Notes: generated from the letters alone by a model not told the origin. A stretch of 64,000 nucleotides of DNA from Thermohalobaculum xanthum (GCF_016623495.1 NZ_JAEHHL010000007.1:62001-126000), one strand, 5' to 3'; shown: positions 10,181-18,979, numbered from the stretch's first letter. A program made the numbers and translations.

Positions 10181-10423
10181 ACGCGCTGGCCGCCGGGGTC
10201 GCGGCCGCGCCCGGCCTCAGACCCTAGCGCCGGTCGCGTCCCGGCCCGGGCTGCGGGGGCTTACCCCTTCGCGCCCACCTGGCGGTTCCCGTAATCGCCC
10301 GCTGCAAGTCGCGCGAGATCGGAAGAAGCGCAACCTTTCCGGGCATTTCTGATTTTTTCTCCCTTTCTGGATGAAATTCGTGCGGTAATCGGCGCCTCTT
10401 GGTAATTTTAAGAGGTCAGGGTT

Positions 10424-11092
10424 ATGGCGTTCTCTCCCGTTACGCGACAGCGGATCCTCCGCGGTGCAGCCATCGCGGCCATCGGTTCCTTCCTCTCCCT
10501 CTCGGCCATTTCACTCGTCGTCGACGCGGACGGAAGCATCAGCGCGACGGCGACCGCAGCCTTTGCCAAGGGCAAGGGCGGACACGGCGGCGGACATGGC
10601 GGCGGCCGCGGCGGGCGCGGCGGGCATTCCGGCCACGGCGATCACGGTCACGCCGACCGGGGCGACCATGGGCGCGGCCATGCCAGCCGGGGCGACTACG
10701 GGCGCGACCACCGCGGCCACGGCGATTACGGGCATGACGGCCATGGCCATGCCGTCGGGCGCGGGCACCACTCGCATGGCAACGGGCTCGGCCTCGGCCA
10801 CGACAAGGCACGCGGCTACGGCCACCACCACGACGACAATTATGGCCGGCACCACGATCACGACCACGACCGCTATGGGCGGCATCGCGACCACGACCAT
10901 GACCGGTATGGCCGGCACCGCGACCGCGACGACGATCGCTACGGTCGCCATCGCGACGGCGACCGCTACAGCGACCGGGACGATGACCGGCGCGAGAGCC
11001 GCAGCTTCTCGCACGCGATGGACAACGCTCGCCGCGATGCCAGCCGGGTCGGCGCCAAGGCGCGTGAATTCTGGGGGTCGATCTTCGACTGA
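10424..11092 (+). CDS. Secreted His/Asp/Arg-rich repeat protein
   Basis: A 222-residue protein with a probable signal peptide: hydrophobic core at about 13-33 and possible cleavage after AFA at residue 48. The mature protein is extremely low-complexity, rich in His, Gly, Asp and Arg. Residues 50-130 hold HGGGHGG/GDHG-type runs; residues about 150-182 hold an 11-residue tandem unit, RYGRHRDHDHD, repeated about three times with decay. The short non-repetitive tail (about 190-222) contains an amphipathic helix-like segment ending EFWGSIFD. AGAGG upstream supports the start. His-Asp clusters suggest periplasmic or surface metal binding, but this is inference. The many long antisense frames here are a composition artefact. 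Confidence 0.75.
   Translation: MAFSPVTRQRILRGAAIAAIGSFLSLSAISLVVDADGSISATATAAFAKGKGGHGGGHGGGRGGRGGHSGHGDHGHADRGDHGRGHASRGDYGRDHRGHGDYGHDGHGHAVGRGHHSHGNGLGLGHDKARGYGHHHDDNYGRHHDHDHDRYGRHRDHDHDRYGRHRDRDDDRYGRHRDGDRYSDRDDDRRESRSFSHAMDNARRDASRVGAKAREFWGSIFD
10864..10980 (+). repeat. In-gene 33-bp tandem repeat
   Basis: The DNA encoding the RYGRHRDHDHD units repeats with a 33-bp period for about three and a half copies, each starting at a CGCTATGG/CGGTATGG-like block. It is likely to vary in copy number between strains. Confidence 0.65.
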
Positions 11093-11186
11093 GCCCGGAT
11101 CCGCGACCGGCGATCAGGTGCCGGTGCATTACCGGTCGCACGCCGGCGCGGCCGGACTGACCGGGTTGCCCCGAGGGGCAAGCAAA

Positions 11187-11220
11187 AACCCCCGCGGCCG
11201 GGCCACGGGGGTTGTTCTTT
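11187..11220. terminator. Bidirectional rho-independent terminator
   Basis: AACCCCCG at 11187-11194 pairs with CGGGGGTT at 11206-11213 around an 11-nt GC-rich loop. On the plus strand it is followed by GTTCTTTT and on the minus strand by TTTTTGC, so it can end transcripts from both the repeat-protein gene and the convergent cold-shock gene. Confidence 0.85.
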
Positions 11221-11254
11221 TCGCCAGCGGCCTGCGCCGCGGCGCTCTGCCCGT

Positions 11255-11461
11255 TCAGGCGAGCTTGAGCTCGCCGGCCGAGCTGCGGCCCTGGCGGTCG
11301 GTGATCAGTTCGTAGGTGATCGCCTGTCCGTCCTTGAGGCCGGTGAGGCCGGCGCGCTCGACGGCCGAGATGTGGACGAAGACGTCCTTGCCGCCGTCGG
11401 CGGGCTGGATGAAGCCGTAACCCTTCGTCGAGTTGAACCACTTCACAGTGCCATTGGCCAT
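11255..11461 (-). CDS. Cold-shock / CspA-family RNA-binding protein
   Basis: A 68-residue single cold-shock domain, the full family length. RNP1 (KGYGFI) and RNP2 (VFVHI) are intact, and the N-terminus MANGTVKWFN is canonical. It binds single-stranded RNA/DNA and acts as an RNA chaperone in the cytosol. GGGAGAAAC lies just upstream of the ATG. Whether it is cold-inducible cannot be told; no long structured leader of the E. coli cspA type is evident in the roughly 190 nt before the neighbouring Nudix gene. Confidence 0.95.
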   Translation of the reverse strand: MANGTVKWFNSTKGYGFIQPADGGKDVFVHISAVERAGLTGLKDGQAITYELITDRQGRSSAGELKLA

Positions 11462-11655
11462 GTGAGTTTCTCCCGTTCAGTCTCGCCGCCCGCGGAATGC
11501 GGCGGCTGTGGCCCAGTCAGCAAGTTATCGAATGACTGCGGCCGATGGACGGACAGGTCAGTTCAACAGTGCAGAAAGTGCGCGTGAAATATGCCAGCGA
11601 ACGGGCGTCTGTTCAAGCGGTTGGCGTGGCCCGCGCACGCGCGCCGGGCGGGTCC

Positions 11656-12093
11656 TCAGATCAGGTCGCGGGCGATCGCGTGGCGCACCATCTCGCGGTC
11701 GCCCTCGACATGCAGGTGGCGCGCGGCGTCGGCGGGGCTCAGCCAGACCGGCACGTGGCCCGGCTCGGATGGCGGGCCCAGGCGGCGCACGGCGCGGGCG
11801 AGGTAGATCGACTGCACCTTGCGGGCCCAGTAGCCGTAGTCCCACAGCCAGGCGTAGCGCTGGAAGGCGGCCATCCGGCGCGGCTCGGCGATCAGCCAGC
11901 CGGTCTCCTCGCGTACCTCGCGGTGCAGCGCCTGGAGCGGGCTCTCGCCGGGGTCGATGCCACCGCCGGGAAGCTGCAGCTCGTCGTCCTGCCAGACCGC
12001 GAGAAGCCGGCCCCCGCGCAACGCGAGCACATAGGCGCCCGGCCGGTCGCGGTAAGGGCGTCCGGGCGCCCAGGGTTCGCCGATGCGTTTCAT
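11656..12093 (-). CDS. Nudix hydrolase
   Basis: A 145-residue Nudix-fold protein. The Nudix box, GGIDPGESPLQALHREVREE followed by TGW, fits the GX5EX7REUXEEXGU consensus exactly, with the metal-binding glutamates present. Such enzymes hydrolyse nucleoside diphosphates linked to another moiety; the specific substrate is unknown. The start at 12093 (MKRIGEPW) is preferred over an in-frame start at 12195 because the extra residues are not family-like and would overlap hslO. It is divergent from hslO, with 75 nt between. Confidence 0.9.
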   Translation of the reverse strand: MKRIGEPWAPGRPYRDRPGAYVLALRGGRLLAVWQDDELQLPGGGIDPGESPLQALHREVREETGWLIAEPRRMAAFQRYAWLWDYGYWARKVQSIYLARAVRRLGPPSEPGHVPVWLSPADAARHLHVEGDREMVRHAIARDLI

Positions 12094-12168
12094 GGCGCCC
12101 TTCTGCCAGATCGCGGGCGCCGCGGGAACGGGCTTTTCAGGGCTTCGCACAGCGATTATGTGGTCGCC

Positions 12169-13173
12169 ATGTCCATGACCCACACGAGCGCCCATCCGGG
12201 CGACGACACCATTCTTCCCTTCGGCCTAGACCGCTCCGCCATCCGCGGCCGGGTGGCGCGGCTCGACGGGACGCTCGACCACATCCTCGGACGGCACAGC
12301 TATCCTGCGCCGGTCGCGGCGCTGGTGGCCGAGGCCGTCGTGCTGACCGCGCTGATCGGCCAGGCCGTCAAGCTGCGCTGGCGGTTCAGCCTCCAGATCC
12401 GCGGCGAGGGCGCCATCAGGCTGGTCGCGACGGACTATTTCGCGCCCGAGAAGCCCGGCGGCGCGGCGCGGATGCGCGCCTACGCGGGCTTCGATCCCGA
12501 GGCCGTCGGGGCGGCCGAAGGCGCGCCCTTCGACCTGCTGGGCCAGGGCATCTTCGGCGTGACCATCGACCAGGGCCCCGACATGCGGCCCTATCAGGGG
12601 ATGACGCCGCTGACCGGCGGCAGCCTCGCGACCTGCGCCGAGACGTATTTCGCCCAGTCCGAGCAGCTCGCCACCCGCTTCCATGTCGAGTCGGCGCAGG
12701 AGGTCGCGCCGGGCGGCGCCAGCGCCTGGCGCGCCGGTGGGCTGATGCTGCAGCAGCTGCCCAGCACGGGCGGGCGCTCGCCCGACGCCCCCTCGGGCGA
12801 GGACGGGCTGATGACCGCCGACGACGTCGCCGCGATGGGCGCGCGCGAGGAGGACTGGAGCCGCGCCGCCATCCTGATGGAGACGGTCGAGACCCACGAG
12901 CTGATCGGCCCCCATGTCTCGATGGAGGGGTTACTCTACCGCCTCTTCCACGAGGAGACGCCACGGGTCTACCCGGCGCAGGCGGTGAGCTTCGGCTGCA
13001 CCTGCTCGGCCGAGCGCGTCGTCCGCGCCCTGGCGCAGTACTCGGCCAAGGACATCGCCCACATGACCACCGACGACGGCCGCGTCACCGCCGACTGCCA
13101 GTTCTGCGGCGCGCATTACGAGTTCGCGCCCCAGTCGCTGGGCTTCGAGGCAACAGCCACGCCCGACACTTGA
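12169..13173 (+). CDS. hslO: 33 kDa redox-regulated chaperone Hsp33
   Basis: A 334-residue Hsp33, a cytosolic holdase activated by oxidation and unfolding. The C-terminal zinc redox switch is intact: Cys277-x-Cys279 (FGCTCSAERV) and Cys310-x-x-Cys313 (DCQFCGAHYEF). The N-terminal substrate-binding domain has GxGxI-like glycine turns. Start at 12169 (MSMTHTS), with a second ATG at 12175 as an alternative. Proximity to argD-argF is common in this family of bacteria. Confidence 0.95.
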   Translation: MSMTHTSAHPGDDTILPFGLDRSAIRGRVARLDGTLDHILGRHSYPAPVAALVAEAVVLTALIGQAVKLRWRFSLQIRGEGAIRLVATDYFAPEKPGGAARMRAYAGFDPEAVGAAEGAPFDLLGQGIFGVTIDQGPDMRPYQGMTPLTGGSLATCAETYFAQSEQLATRFHVESAQEVAPGGASAWRAGGLMLQQLPSTGGRSPDAPSGEDGLMTADDVAAMGAREEDWSRAAILMETVETHELIGPHVSMEGLLYRLFHEETPRVYPAQAVSFGCTCSAERVVRALAQYSAKDIAHMTTDDGRVTADCQFCGAHYEFAPQSLGFEATATPDT

Positions 13174-13217
13174 GGCACGGCGCAGGCGCGGCGCGGCGCG
13201 CACCGGGAAGGAACGCG

Positions 13218-14423
13218 ATGCAGGATGCGGGAGAGGTGGCGGTGTCAGGCAAGCGGCGCGCCATTGCCCTGATCGCGCTCGGCCAGGTCTTCGCGATGAG
13301 CCTGTGGTTCGTCTCGGCCGCCATCCTGCCCGAGATCGTCGCCGAGGCGGCCCTTGGCCCCGACGCCGCCGCGGCGCTGTCCAGCGCCGTGCAGGCGGGC
13401 TTCGTTGTCGGCGCGCTCGCCTCGGCGGCGCTGGGGCTTGCCGACCGGTTCGACCCTCGGGCGGTGTTCGCGCTCGCGGCCCTGATCGCGGCATCGGCGA
13501 ACGCGGCGCTCGCTATCCTGCCGCCGGGCGGCGCGGGCCAGATCGCCATGCGTTTCATCACCGGTGCCTGCCTTGCCGGCGTCTATCCCGTGGGGATGAA
13601 GATCGCGGTCGGCTGGGGCACCCGGGACCGCGGCTTTCTCGTGGGCTTTCTGGTGGGCGCGCTCACCATCGGCTCGGCGGCGCCGCACCTGATCGCCTTT
13701 GCCGGCGGCGCGGACTGGCGGGTGACGGTGGCGATCACCTCGATTCTGGCCGCCGTCGGGGGGCTCGCGATCTTTGGCGCCGGGCTCGGGCCATACCACG
13801 CCCGGGCGGGGCGCTTCGACCCCGGCGTCATCGGCCTCGCCTGGACCGACCGGCGCCTGCGGCTCGCCTATGCGGGGTATCTCGGCCACATGTGGGAGCT
13901 TTACGCCTTCTGGGCCTGGGCGGGCGCGGCGGCGGCGGCCTCGTTCACGCTTGCTGGCATGGAAGACCCCACCTCGGCGGCGCGGCTGGTGGCCTTTGGC
14001 GCGATCGCGGCCGGCGGGCTGGTCTGCGCCCCGGCGGGGCGGCTTGCCGACCGGGTCGGCAAGGCCCGCGTCGCGCGCTGGGCGATGATGGCCAGCGGGT
14101 CGGCGGCGATCCTCGCGGGCCTCAGCTTTGGCGGACCGGTGTGGATCACGGCGCTGATCATGCTGCTGTGGGGCGTGGCGGTGATCCCGGATTCGGCCCA
14201 GTTCTCGGCGCTCGTGGCCGACGCCGCGCCGCGCGAGGCAGCGGGCAGCCTGATGACCTTCCAGACGGCGCTGGGATTCGCACTGACCATCGTCACCGTG
14301 CAGATCACGCCGCAGGTGGCCGGGGCGATCGGCTGGCCGCTGACGCTGGCGGGCATGGCGATCGGCCCGGCGCTGGGGGTCGAGGCGATGCGGCGGCTGA
14401 TCGCGCTCGGCCGCGCGGGCTGA
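13218..14423 (+). CDS. Major facilitator superfamily transporter
   Basis: A 401-residue MFS permease with about 12 hydrophobic segments. Loop 2-3 after the second helix contains the ADRFDP-type motif and the symmetry-related second-half loop contains GRLADRVGKARVARW (motif A type). AAGGAACGCG precedes the ATG. The family includes nitrate/cyanate-like and general efflux permeases; no specific substrate can be named. It sits 44 nt after hslO and could be co-transcribed. Confidence 0.85.
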   Translation: MQDAGEVAVSGKRRAIALIALGQVFAMSLWFVSAAILPEIVAEAALGPDAAAALSSAVQAGFVVGALASAALGLADRFDPRAVFALAALIAASANAALAILPPGGAGQIAMRFITGACLAGVYPVGMKIAVGWGTRDRGFLVGFLVGALTIGSAAPHLIAFAGGADWRVTVAITSILAAVGGLAIFGAGLGPYHARAGRFDPGVIGLAWTDRRLRLAYAGYLGHMWELYAFWAWAGAAAAASFTLAGMEDPTSAARLVAFGAIAAGGLVCAPAGRLADRVGKARVARWAMMASGSAAILAGLSFGGPVWITALIMLLWGVAVIPDSAQFSALVADAAPREAAGSLMTFQTALGFALTIVTVQITPQVAGAIGWPLTLAGMAIGPALGVEAMRRLIALGRAG

Positions 14424-14432
14424 GCGCCGGCC

Positions 14433-15179
14433 TCAGCCGCGGGACCAGAGCACCCCCCACGCCCCCGGCGCGGGGGTAACTTCGGCCAGCCGCGCGAGCC
14501 GCCATGCCACCGCCTGGTTCGAGGTGACGAGCGGCACGCCGGCGCGGTCCTCGATCGCGGCCACGTGGTGCACGGTGCGCAGCGCGGTGCAGGACAGGAA
14601 CACCGCGTCGACGCCGCCTGCGAGCCCGGCCACCGCCTCCCCCAGCGCTTCGGCCGAGATGCGCGCAACCCGCGTGTCCGAGTTCACGAAGAAACTTGCC
14701 GCGCGCACGACCTCGAGCCCACCGGCCTCGAAGGCGGCAGCGATGCCGTCGGTCACCTCGGCGACGTAGGGAGTCGCGAGCGCGATGCGGGCGGCGCCCA
14801 AGGCGCGGCAGGCGGCGAGACCGGCCTCCATCGGGTTCGTGACCGCGGCCCCGGGGCAGGCCGCGCGGACGCGCGCGGCGACCCCGTCCGCGCCGATCAG
14901 CATCGAGGCCGAGGTGCAGAGATAGCCGATTGCGTCATAGGGAACGGCGCCGGGCAGCCGGCTTGCCGACTCGGTCAGCCCCTCGGCCATGGCGAGCAGG
15001 CTCTCGGGTGTGATGATGTCGCTGTTGGCGATCCGCGTCTCGTGGATCGCGAGGCCCGGGGCCGCGAGCACGGCGCGGATCTCGTCCGAGGACACCTCAT
15101 CCGAGGCGAGCGAGACGAGCCCGATCCGCCGGCTGGCACCCGGATCGAAGGACGGCTGGAGCGTGGCGATCTCGCGCAT
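14433..15179 (-). CDS. Asp/Glu racemase-superfamily protein (maleate isomerase / arylmalonate decarboxylase type)
   Basis: A 248-residue protein of the group containing maleate cis-trans isomerase and arylmalonate decarboxylase. The two half-site cysteines expected for isomerase-type chemistry are visible: YLCTSASM near residue 87 and FLSCTALRT near residue 195. Substrate is probably a small dicarboxylate. Start at 15179 is supported by AGGATAGGGA; a longer frame to 15224 would overlap the upstream gene. It follows the threonine aldolase by 7 nt and is probably in the same transcript. Confidence 0.85.
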   Translation of the reverse strand: MREIATLQPSFDPGASRRIGLVSLASDEVSSDEIRAVLAAPGLAIHETRIANSDIITPESLLAMAEGLTESASRLPGAVPYDAIGYLCTSASMLIGADGVAARVRAACPGAAVTNPMEAGLAACRALGAARIALATPYVAEVTDGIAAAFEAGGLEVVRAASFFVNSDTRVARISAEALGEAVAGLAGGVDAVFLSCTALRTVHHVAAIEDRAGVPLVTSNQAVAWRLARLAEVTPAPGAWGVLWSRG

Positions 15180-15186
15180 GACGTCC

Positions 15187-16236
15187 CTATCCTGCCAGCA
15201 CCTCGAGGAAGCGGTCCACATCATTCGGCGTGGTCGCGAAGGACGTGACCAACCGGATCTCGACCGGCGCCTCGTCGCCGCCCTCGGGCAGTTGGGCCTT
15301 GGGCCACAGATAATAGCGCGCCCCGGCCGCCTGCAGCCGCCGGTGCTGGCCCAGGGTGATGCGCGCGAAGATCATGTTCGCGTCCACCGGGTTCAGCACC
15401 GCCGCCCCCGACGCCGCGATCCCGGCTGCCAGCCGGTCCGCCATCGCGTTCGCATGACCCGCGAGGCGCAACCACAGGCCGTCATCGAGCCAGGCCAGCA
15501 TCTGCGCCGCCACGAAGCGCATCTTCGAGAAGAGATGCCCGCCCCGCTTGCGCCGCAGCTCGAACTCCCAGGCGCGCGAGGGGTCGAACAGGATCACCGC
15601 CTCGGCCGCCATCGCCCCGCATTTGGTCGCGCCAAGGCAAAGCACGTCGACGCCCGCGCGCCAGCTCATCTCGGCCGGGCTGGCGCCGAGCCGCGCGACC
15701 GCGTTCGAGAAGCGCGTGCCATCCATGTGCACCGGCAGCCCGGCCTCGCGCGCCAGCCGCGACAGCGCCGCGATCTCGTCGGGCGTGTAGGCCGCGCCAA
15801 GCTCGGTCGCCTGGCTGATCGACAGCGCAGCGGGCTGGGCCGAGTGGACGACGCCCGGCTGGGCCTCGACAAGCGCCGCGCTCAGCCCCGCGGCGCCGAT
15901 CTTCGCGTCGAGCCCCCCGATCAGGCTCAGCTTGGCGCCGCCCGTGTAGAATTCGGGAGCGCTGCACTCGTCCTGCTCGATATGCGCCGCGTCGTGGCAG
16001 TAGATCCGGCCCCAGGGCGGGGACAGGCACCCCAGCGCAAGCGCGTTCGCCGCCGTCCCGGTGCCGACAAGGTAGACGCGCGCGTCGGGCGCCTCGAACA
16101 GCTCGCGGATCCGGTCCTCGACCGCCCTTGTCAGGTCGTCATTGCCATATGGCATGGCGTGGCCGGCGGCGGCCGTGCCGAGCGCGTCCAGCAGTTCGGG
16201 CGCAACGCCCGAGGCGTTGTCGGAAGCAAAGAACAT
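15187..16236 (-). CDS. Low-specificity L-threonine aldolase family protein
   Basis: A 349-residue fold-type I PLP enzyme that would cleave L-threonine/allo-threonine to glycine and acetaldehyde. Features: MFFASDNASGVAPELLDAL N-terminus, GTGTAANALAL, HMDGTRFSNAVA, and LGATKCGAMAAEAV with the PLP Lys. GAGGGATC upstream of 16236 supports the start over an in-frame ATG at 16332. The glycine product could enter serine/one-carbon metabolism. Coupled with the racemase-family gene 7 nt downstream. Confidence 0.9.
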   Translation of the reverse strand: MFFASDNASGVAPELLDALGTAAAGHAMPYGNDDLTRAVEDRIRELFEAPDARVYLVGTGTAANALALGCLSPPWGRIYCHDAAHIEQDECSAPEFYTGGAKLSLIGGLDAKIGAAGLSAALVEAQPGVVHSAQPAALSISQATELGAAYTPDEIAALSRLAREAGLPVHMDGTRFSNAVARLGASPAEMSWRAGVDVLCLGATKCGAMAAEAVILFDPSRAWEFELRRKRGGHLFSKMRFVAAQMLAWLDDGLWLRLAGHANAMADRLAAGIAASGAAVLNPVDANMIFARITLGQHRRLQAAGARYYLWPKAQLPEGGDEAPVEIRLVTSFATTPNDVDRFLEVLAG

Positions 16237-16360
16237 GGCTTGGCGGATCCCTCGCGGCAGGCGCGGGACTCGCGCCGGCGCGCAGAATGCAACGCCGCGT
16301 TCCGCCTGTGAAGGGGCCCGGCCCACCGCCATGCAAGACCGCGCGACAGGCCACGCCGGC

Positions 16361-16801
16361 TCAGGGAAGCGCGACGACGTGATCCTCGAGCTCGTCCTCG
16401 GCGACCTCCCATTCCGGGACCGTCTTGCCGCGCAGCGAGATCCCGGCGCGGTGCACGCTGTCGGGATCGCCCGAGATCAGCGGGTGCCAAGACGCGAGGC
16501 CCCGGCCCTCGTGCAGGCGGCGATAGGCGCAGGTCTCGGGCAGCCAGTAGGCGATCTCGGGCAGGGTCGCCGGCGTCAGCACCACGCAGCCCGTGACCAG
16601 CTTGGCGCGCAGCGCGTAGTTGCCGCAGCGGCAGGTCGCGTCGTCGAACAGGCGGCAGGCCACGTCGGTGTAGTGGATCTCGCCGGTGTACTCGTCCTCG
16701 AGCTTGACGACGCAGCACCGCCCGCAGCCGTCGCAGAGCGATTCCCACTCGGCCACGCTCATCGCGCCCAGCGGCTTCTCCCAGAAGGGCCGCTTGCTCA
16801 T
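16361..16801 (-). CDS. YcgN-family (UPF0260) cysteine-cluster protein
   Basis: A 146-residue protein of the UPF0260/YcgN family. It has the N-terminal CDGCGRCCVVKLED cluster, then ACRLFDDATCRCGNY and a later TGCVVLTP, giving eight cysteines in the family spacing, likely for a metal or Fe-S site. Function is unknown in the family. Its ATG overlaps the stop of the upstream MFS gene (ATGA), so the two are translationally coupled. Confidence 0.9.
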   Translation of the reverse strand: MSKRPFWEKPLGAMSVAEWESLCDGCGRCCVVKLEDEYTGEIHYTDVACRLFDDATCRCGNYALRAKLVTGCVVLTPATLPEIAYWLPETCAYRRLHEGRGLASWHPLISGDPDSVHRAGISLRGKTVPEWEVAEDELEDHVVALP

Positions 16802-18129
16802 TGCGGCCCCCGCGGCCAGAGCGCAAGCGCAACGCGCCCCAGACGCGTGCCGGGCGCATAGCGGGCCACCAGGACCGACATCGGCAGCCCCGTCATGGTC
16901 AGCAGCACCAGCACCTCGGTCGTGCCGAGACCCAGGCCCACCATGACGGCGACGACCCCGGCCGAGACGACCATGAAGGTCGCGTCCATCACGTTCGAGG
17001 CGGCGATGAACTGGCCCCGCCGGTCGGGCGCCGCCTCGGCCTGCAGCACGGCGTTGAGCGGCGTCACATACATCCCGGCAAAGGCCGCGATCAGCACGAA
17101 GTCGATCGCGATCCGCCAGCCCTGCGGGTCCGAGAAAAAGGCCGCGCGGTCGAGGAGCTCGACGCTTGCCCGCGACGGCGTCGCGAACCACAACTCGATC
17201 GCCATCACCGCAAGCCCCAGCGCGCCCACCGGCGGCAGATCGACGCCAACCCTGCCCCGGCCCAGGCGCTCCGAGGCGAGCGCGCCGATGGCCACGCCGA
17301 CCGAGAAGGCGGCGAGCAGCACGGTGAGCACGCTCTCGTCGGCGCCCAGTTCCTCCTTGGCATAGGCCGGCAACAGCGACAGGAAGGTCGCCCCGAGGAA
17401 CCAGAACCACGAGATCGCGACGATGGCGCGAAAGGCCGGGCGATTCTGCCACGCCATGCGCATCAGGTGCGCGATGGCGCGGGGAAAGAGCCAGTCCACC
17501 GGCCCCGCCTGGGTCGCCGGGCGCGCGGGGGGCGCGAACAGCGAGGCCACGAAGCCGGCAACGGCGACGGCCACGACGACGATCGAGACCAGCGCGACCC
17601 CCTGCTCGGTCAGGATCAGCTCGTTGCCCAGGATCGTGCCGAAGATGATCGCGAGGAAGGTCGAGCCCTGCACCAGCCCGTTGCCGCCAAGCAGCTCGTG
17701 CGGGCGCAGGTACTGCGGCAGCACGGCGTATTTGAGCGGCGCGAAGACCGCCGACTGCGCCCCCATCAGGAACAGGACGAAATAGAGGAAATAGATATTC
17801 TGCGTGTGGTAGCCGATGACGGCGAGGATCATCACGACGATTTCCCACGCCTTGACGAAGCGCATCATCACCGCCTTGTCGACCCGGTCGGCATATTGAC
17901 CGGCGGTCGGCGTCACGACGGCGAAGGGCAGGATGAACAGCGCCGAGGCGATCACCCCCAGCAGCGGCAGCGGAATACCCACCTGGTCGGCCAGCCGGTA
18001 GGTGATCAGGGCGACGAAGGCCTTCTGGTAGACCTGGTCGTTGAAGGCGCCCAGGAACTGCACCAGGAACAGCGGCAGGAACCTGCGGCTGCGCAGCAGC
18101 GCGAACTGGTTCGGTCTGGGCTCGGTCAT
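16798..18129 (-). CDS. LplT-like MFS transporter
   Basis: A 443-residue MFS protein. The N-terminal block FLPLFLVQFLGAFNDQVYQK is the signature of the LplT-like clade (lysophospholipid transporters and the transporter half of acyl-ACP synthetase fusions). Around 10-12 hydrophobic helices. No acyltransferase domain is fused. Start at 18129 is where homology begins. A lysophospholipid substrate is an inference from clade. It is coupled to the YcgN gene by a 4-nt overlap. Confidence 0.85.
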   Translation of the reverse strand: MTEPRPNQFALLRSRRFLPLFLVQFLGAFNDQVYQKAFVALITYRLADQVGIPLPLLGVIASALFILPFAVVTPTAGQYADRVDKAVMMRFVKAWEIVVMILAVIGYHTQNIYFLYFVLFLMGAQSAVFAPLKYAVLPQYLRPHELLGGNGLVQGSTFLAIIFGTILGNELILTEQGVALVSIVVVAVAVAGFVASLFAPPARPATQAGPVDWLFPRAIAHLMRMAWQNRPAFRAIVAISWFWFLGATFLSLLPAYAKEELGADESVLTVLLAAFSVGVAIGALASERLGRGRVGVDLPPVGALGLAVMAIELWFATPSRASVELLDRAAFFSDPQGWRIAIDFVLIAAFAGMYVTPLNAVLQAEAAPDRRGQFIAASNVMDATFMVVSAGVVAVMVGLGLGTTEVLVLLTMTGLPMSVLVARYAPGTRLGRVALALWPRGPQ

Positions 18130-18256
18130 GCGGCTCGGTCCACTGCCTCGGTCCACTGCGCTGCGGGCCCGCGGCAAGGCGTCCGGCCCGGGCGCCAGTG
18201 ATAGCCGTCACGCCGCGCCCCCGCCAGACCGGAATCGCGCGACCGCCGCGGAATGC

Positions 18257-18276
18257 CCCCCGGAACAATCCGGGGG
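18257..18276 (-). terminator. Hairpin after the tautomerase gene
   Basis: CCCCCGGA-ACAA-TCCGGGGG is a perfect 8-bp stem with a 4-nt loop, starting 12 nt past the tautomerase stop. There is no U tract, so it may end or stabilise the transcript of the GST/NTF2/tautomerase genes. Confidence 0.45.
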
Positions 18277-18287
18277 CAGCACTTGGA

Positions 18288-18500
18288 TCAGCCGGCCCGG
18301 CGCTGCGCCCGGTAGCGCTCGACCGGAAGGCCGCCGACGCCCCAGCTTTCGAGCTCCACCTCGTCGATCACGACGAATGTGGTCGCGGGATCCTTGCCGA
18401 GAACGCGCTGCAGAAGTGCCGTGGCACCCTCGATCAGCGCGGCCTTCTGCGCGGGCGTGGTGCCACCCTCGCGGGTGATGCGGATATTCACATAAGGCAT
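18288..18500 (-). CDS. 4-oxalocrotonate tautomerase family protein
   Basis: A 70-residue tautomerase with the catalytic Pro directly after the initiator Met (MPYVNIRIT). The length fits the small 4-OT subfamily and a GGAGCCCACC ribosome-binding site precedes the ATG. These enzymes move enol/keto double bonds in aromatic breakdown intermediates or other small ketoacids; the real substrate is unknown. It is the last of three genes divergent from an HxlR regulator. Confidence 0.9.
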   Translation of the reverse strand: MPYVNIRITREGGTTPAQKAALIEGATALLQRVLGKDPATTFVVIDEVELESWGVGGLPVERYRAQRRAG

Positions 18501-18512
18501 GGTGGGCTCCTT

Positions 18513-18920
18513 TCAGGCGGCCGGCGCGGCGTGGAAGACCTTGGCGATGATCTGCCAGCGGCCATCGATGCGCAGAAGGGACAGAAGATCGGTGTACGCA
18601 TTGCCCAGCATCCGCCCGGAAAGGCGCAGCATGGCGGCGTCGGGACCGGCGAACTCGATGCGCTCGAGCGTGAACCCGCCCGTCTCGCCACGCGCCTCGG
18701 GCGAGACCCGCGACGCCAGGACGGCGCGGTATGCAGGCATGTCTCGATGCAGCAGTTCGCCGCCCTGCGCGGTCGCATAGACCGCCTGCGGGTGGAAGAT
18801 CCGGTCGAGCACCTCGGTGTCGCATCGGTGCAGCATCGCGGCATAGGCATCGGTCAGCGACAGGATCTCGGCGATATCGGCGGACGGATCGGCCGGTGGC
18901 GCGTGATTGGCGTCGGTCAT
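18513..18920 (-). CDS. NTF2-like (SnoaL/DUF4440-type) protein
   Basis: A 135-residue protein with the alpha+beta cone profile: an N-terminal helix (ILSLTDAYAAMLHRCD), a RIFHPQAVY strand region, and the closing WQIIAKVFHA strand. Members act as small isomerases, dehydratases or carriers of hydrophobic ligands; none can be specified. GAGGAAAAG lies directly before the ATG. It is 12 nt upstream of the tautomerase gene, so the two form one unit. Confidence 0.8.
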   Translation of the reverse strand: MTDANHAPPADPSADIAEILSLTDAYAAMLHRCDTEVLDRIFHPQAVYATAQGGELLHRDMPAYRAVLASRVSPEARGETGGFTLERIEFAGPDAAMLRLSGRMLGNAYTDLLSLLRIDGRWQIIAKVFHAAPAA

Positions 18921-18979
18921 CTTTTCCTCGGATGCGGATCGGTCGTGCGCGCGCCGGCGTCAACCGGCGCGCGCCTGGC

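Noticed and set aside
10181..10423. GCCGGG...CCCGGC inverted repeat after argF
   Set aside because: Stem is weak and lacks a T tract; too little evidence to call a terminator.
10511..11441. Long minus-strand frames across the repeat protein and cspA
   Set aside because: Val/Ala or Arg-rich mirror of the His-Asp repeats; overlaps two well-supported genes.
16801..18201. 466-codon plus-strand frame
   Set aside because: Antisense to the LplT-like MFS gene; Arg/His-rich and without family features.
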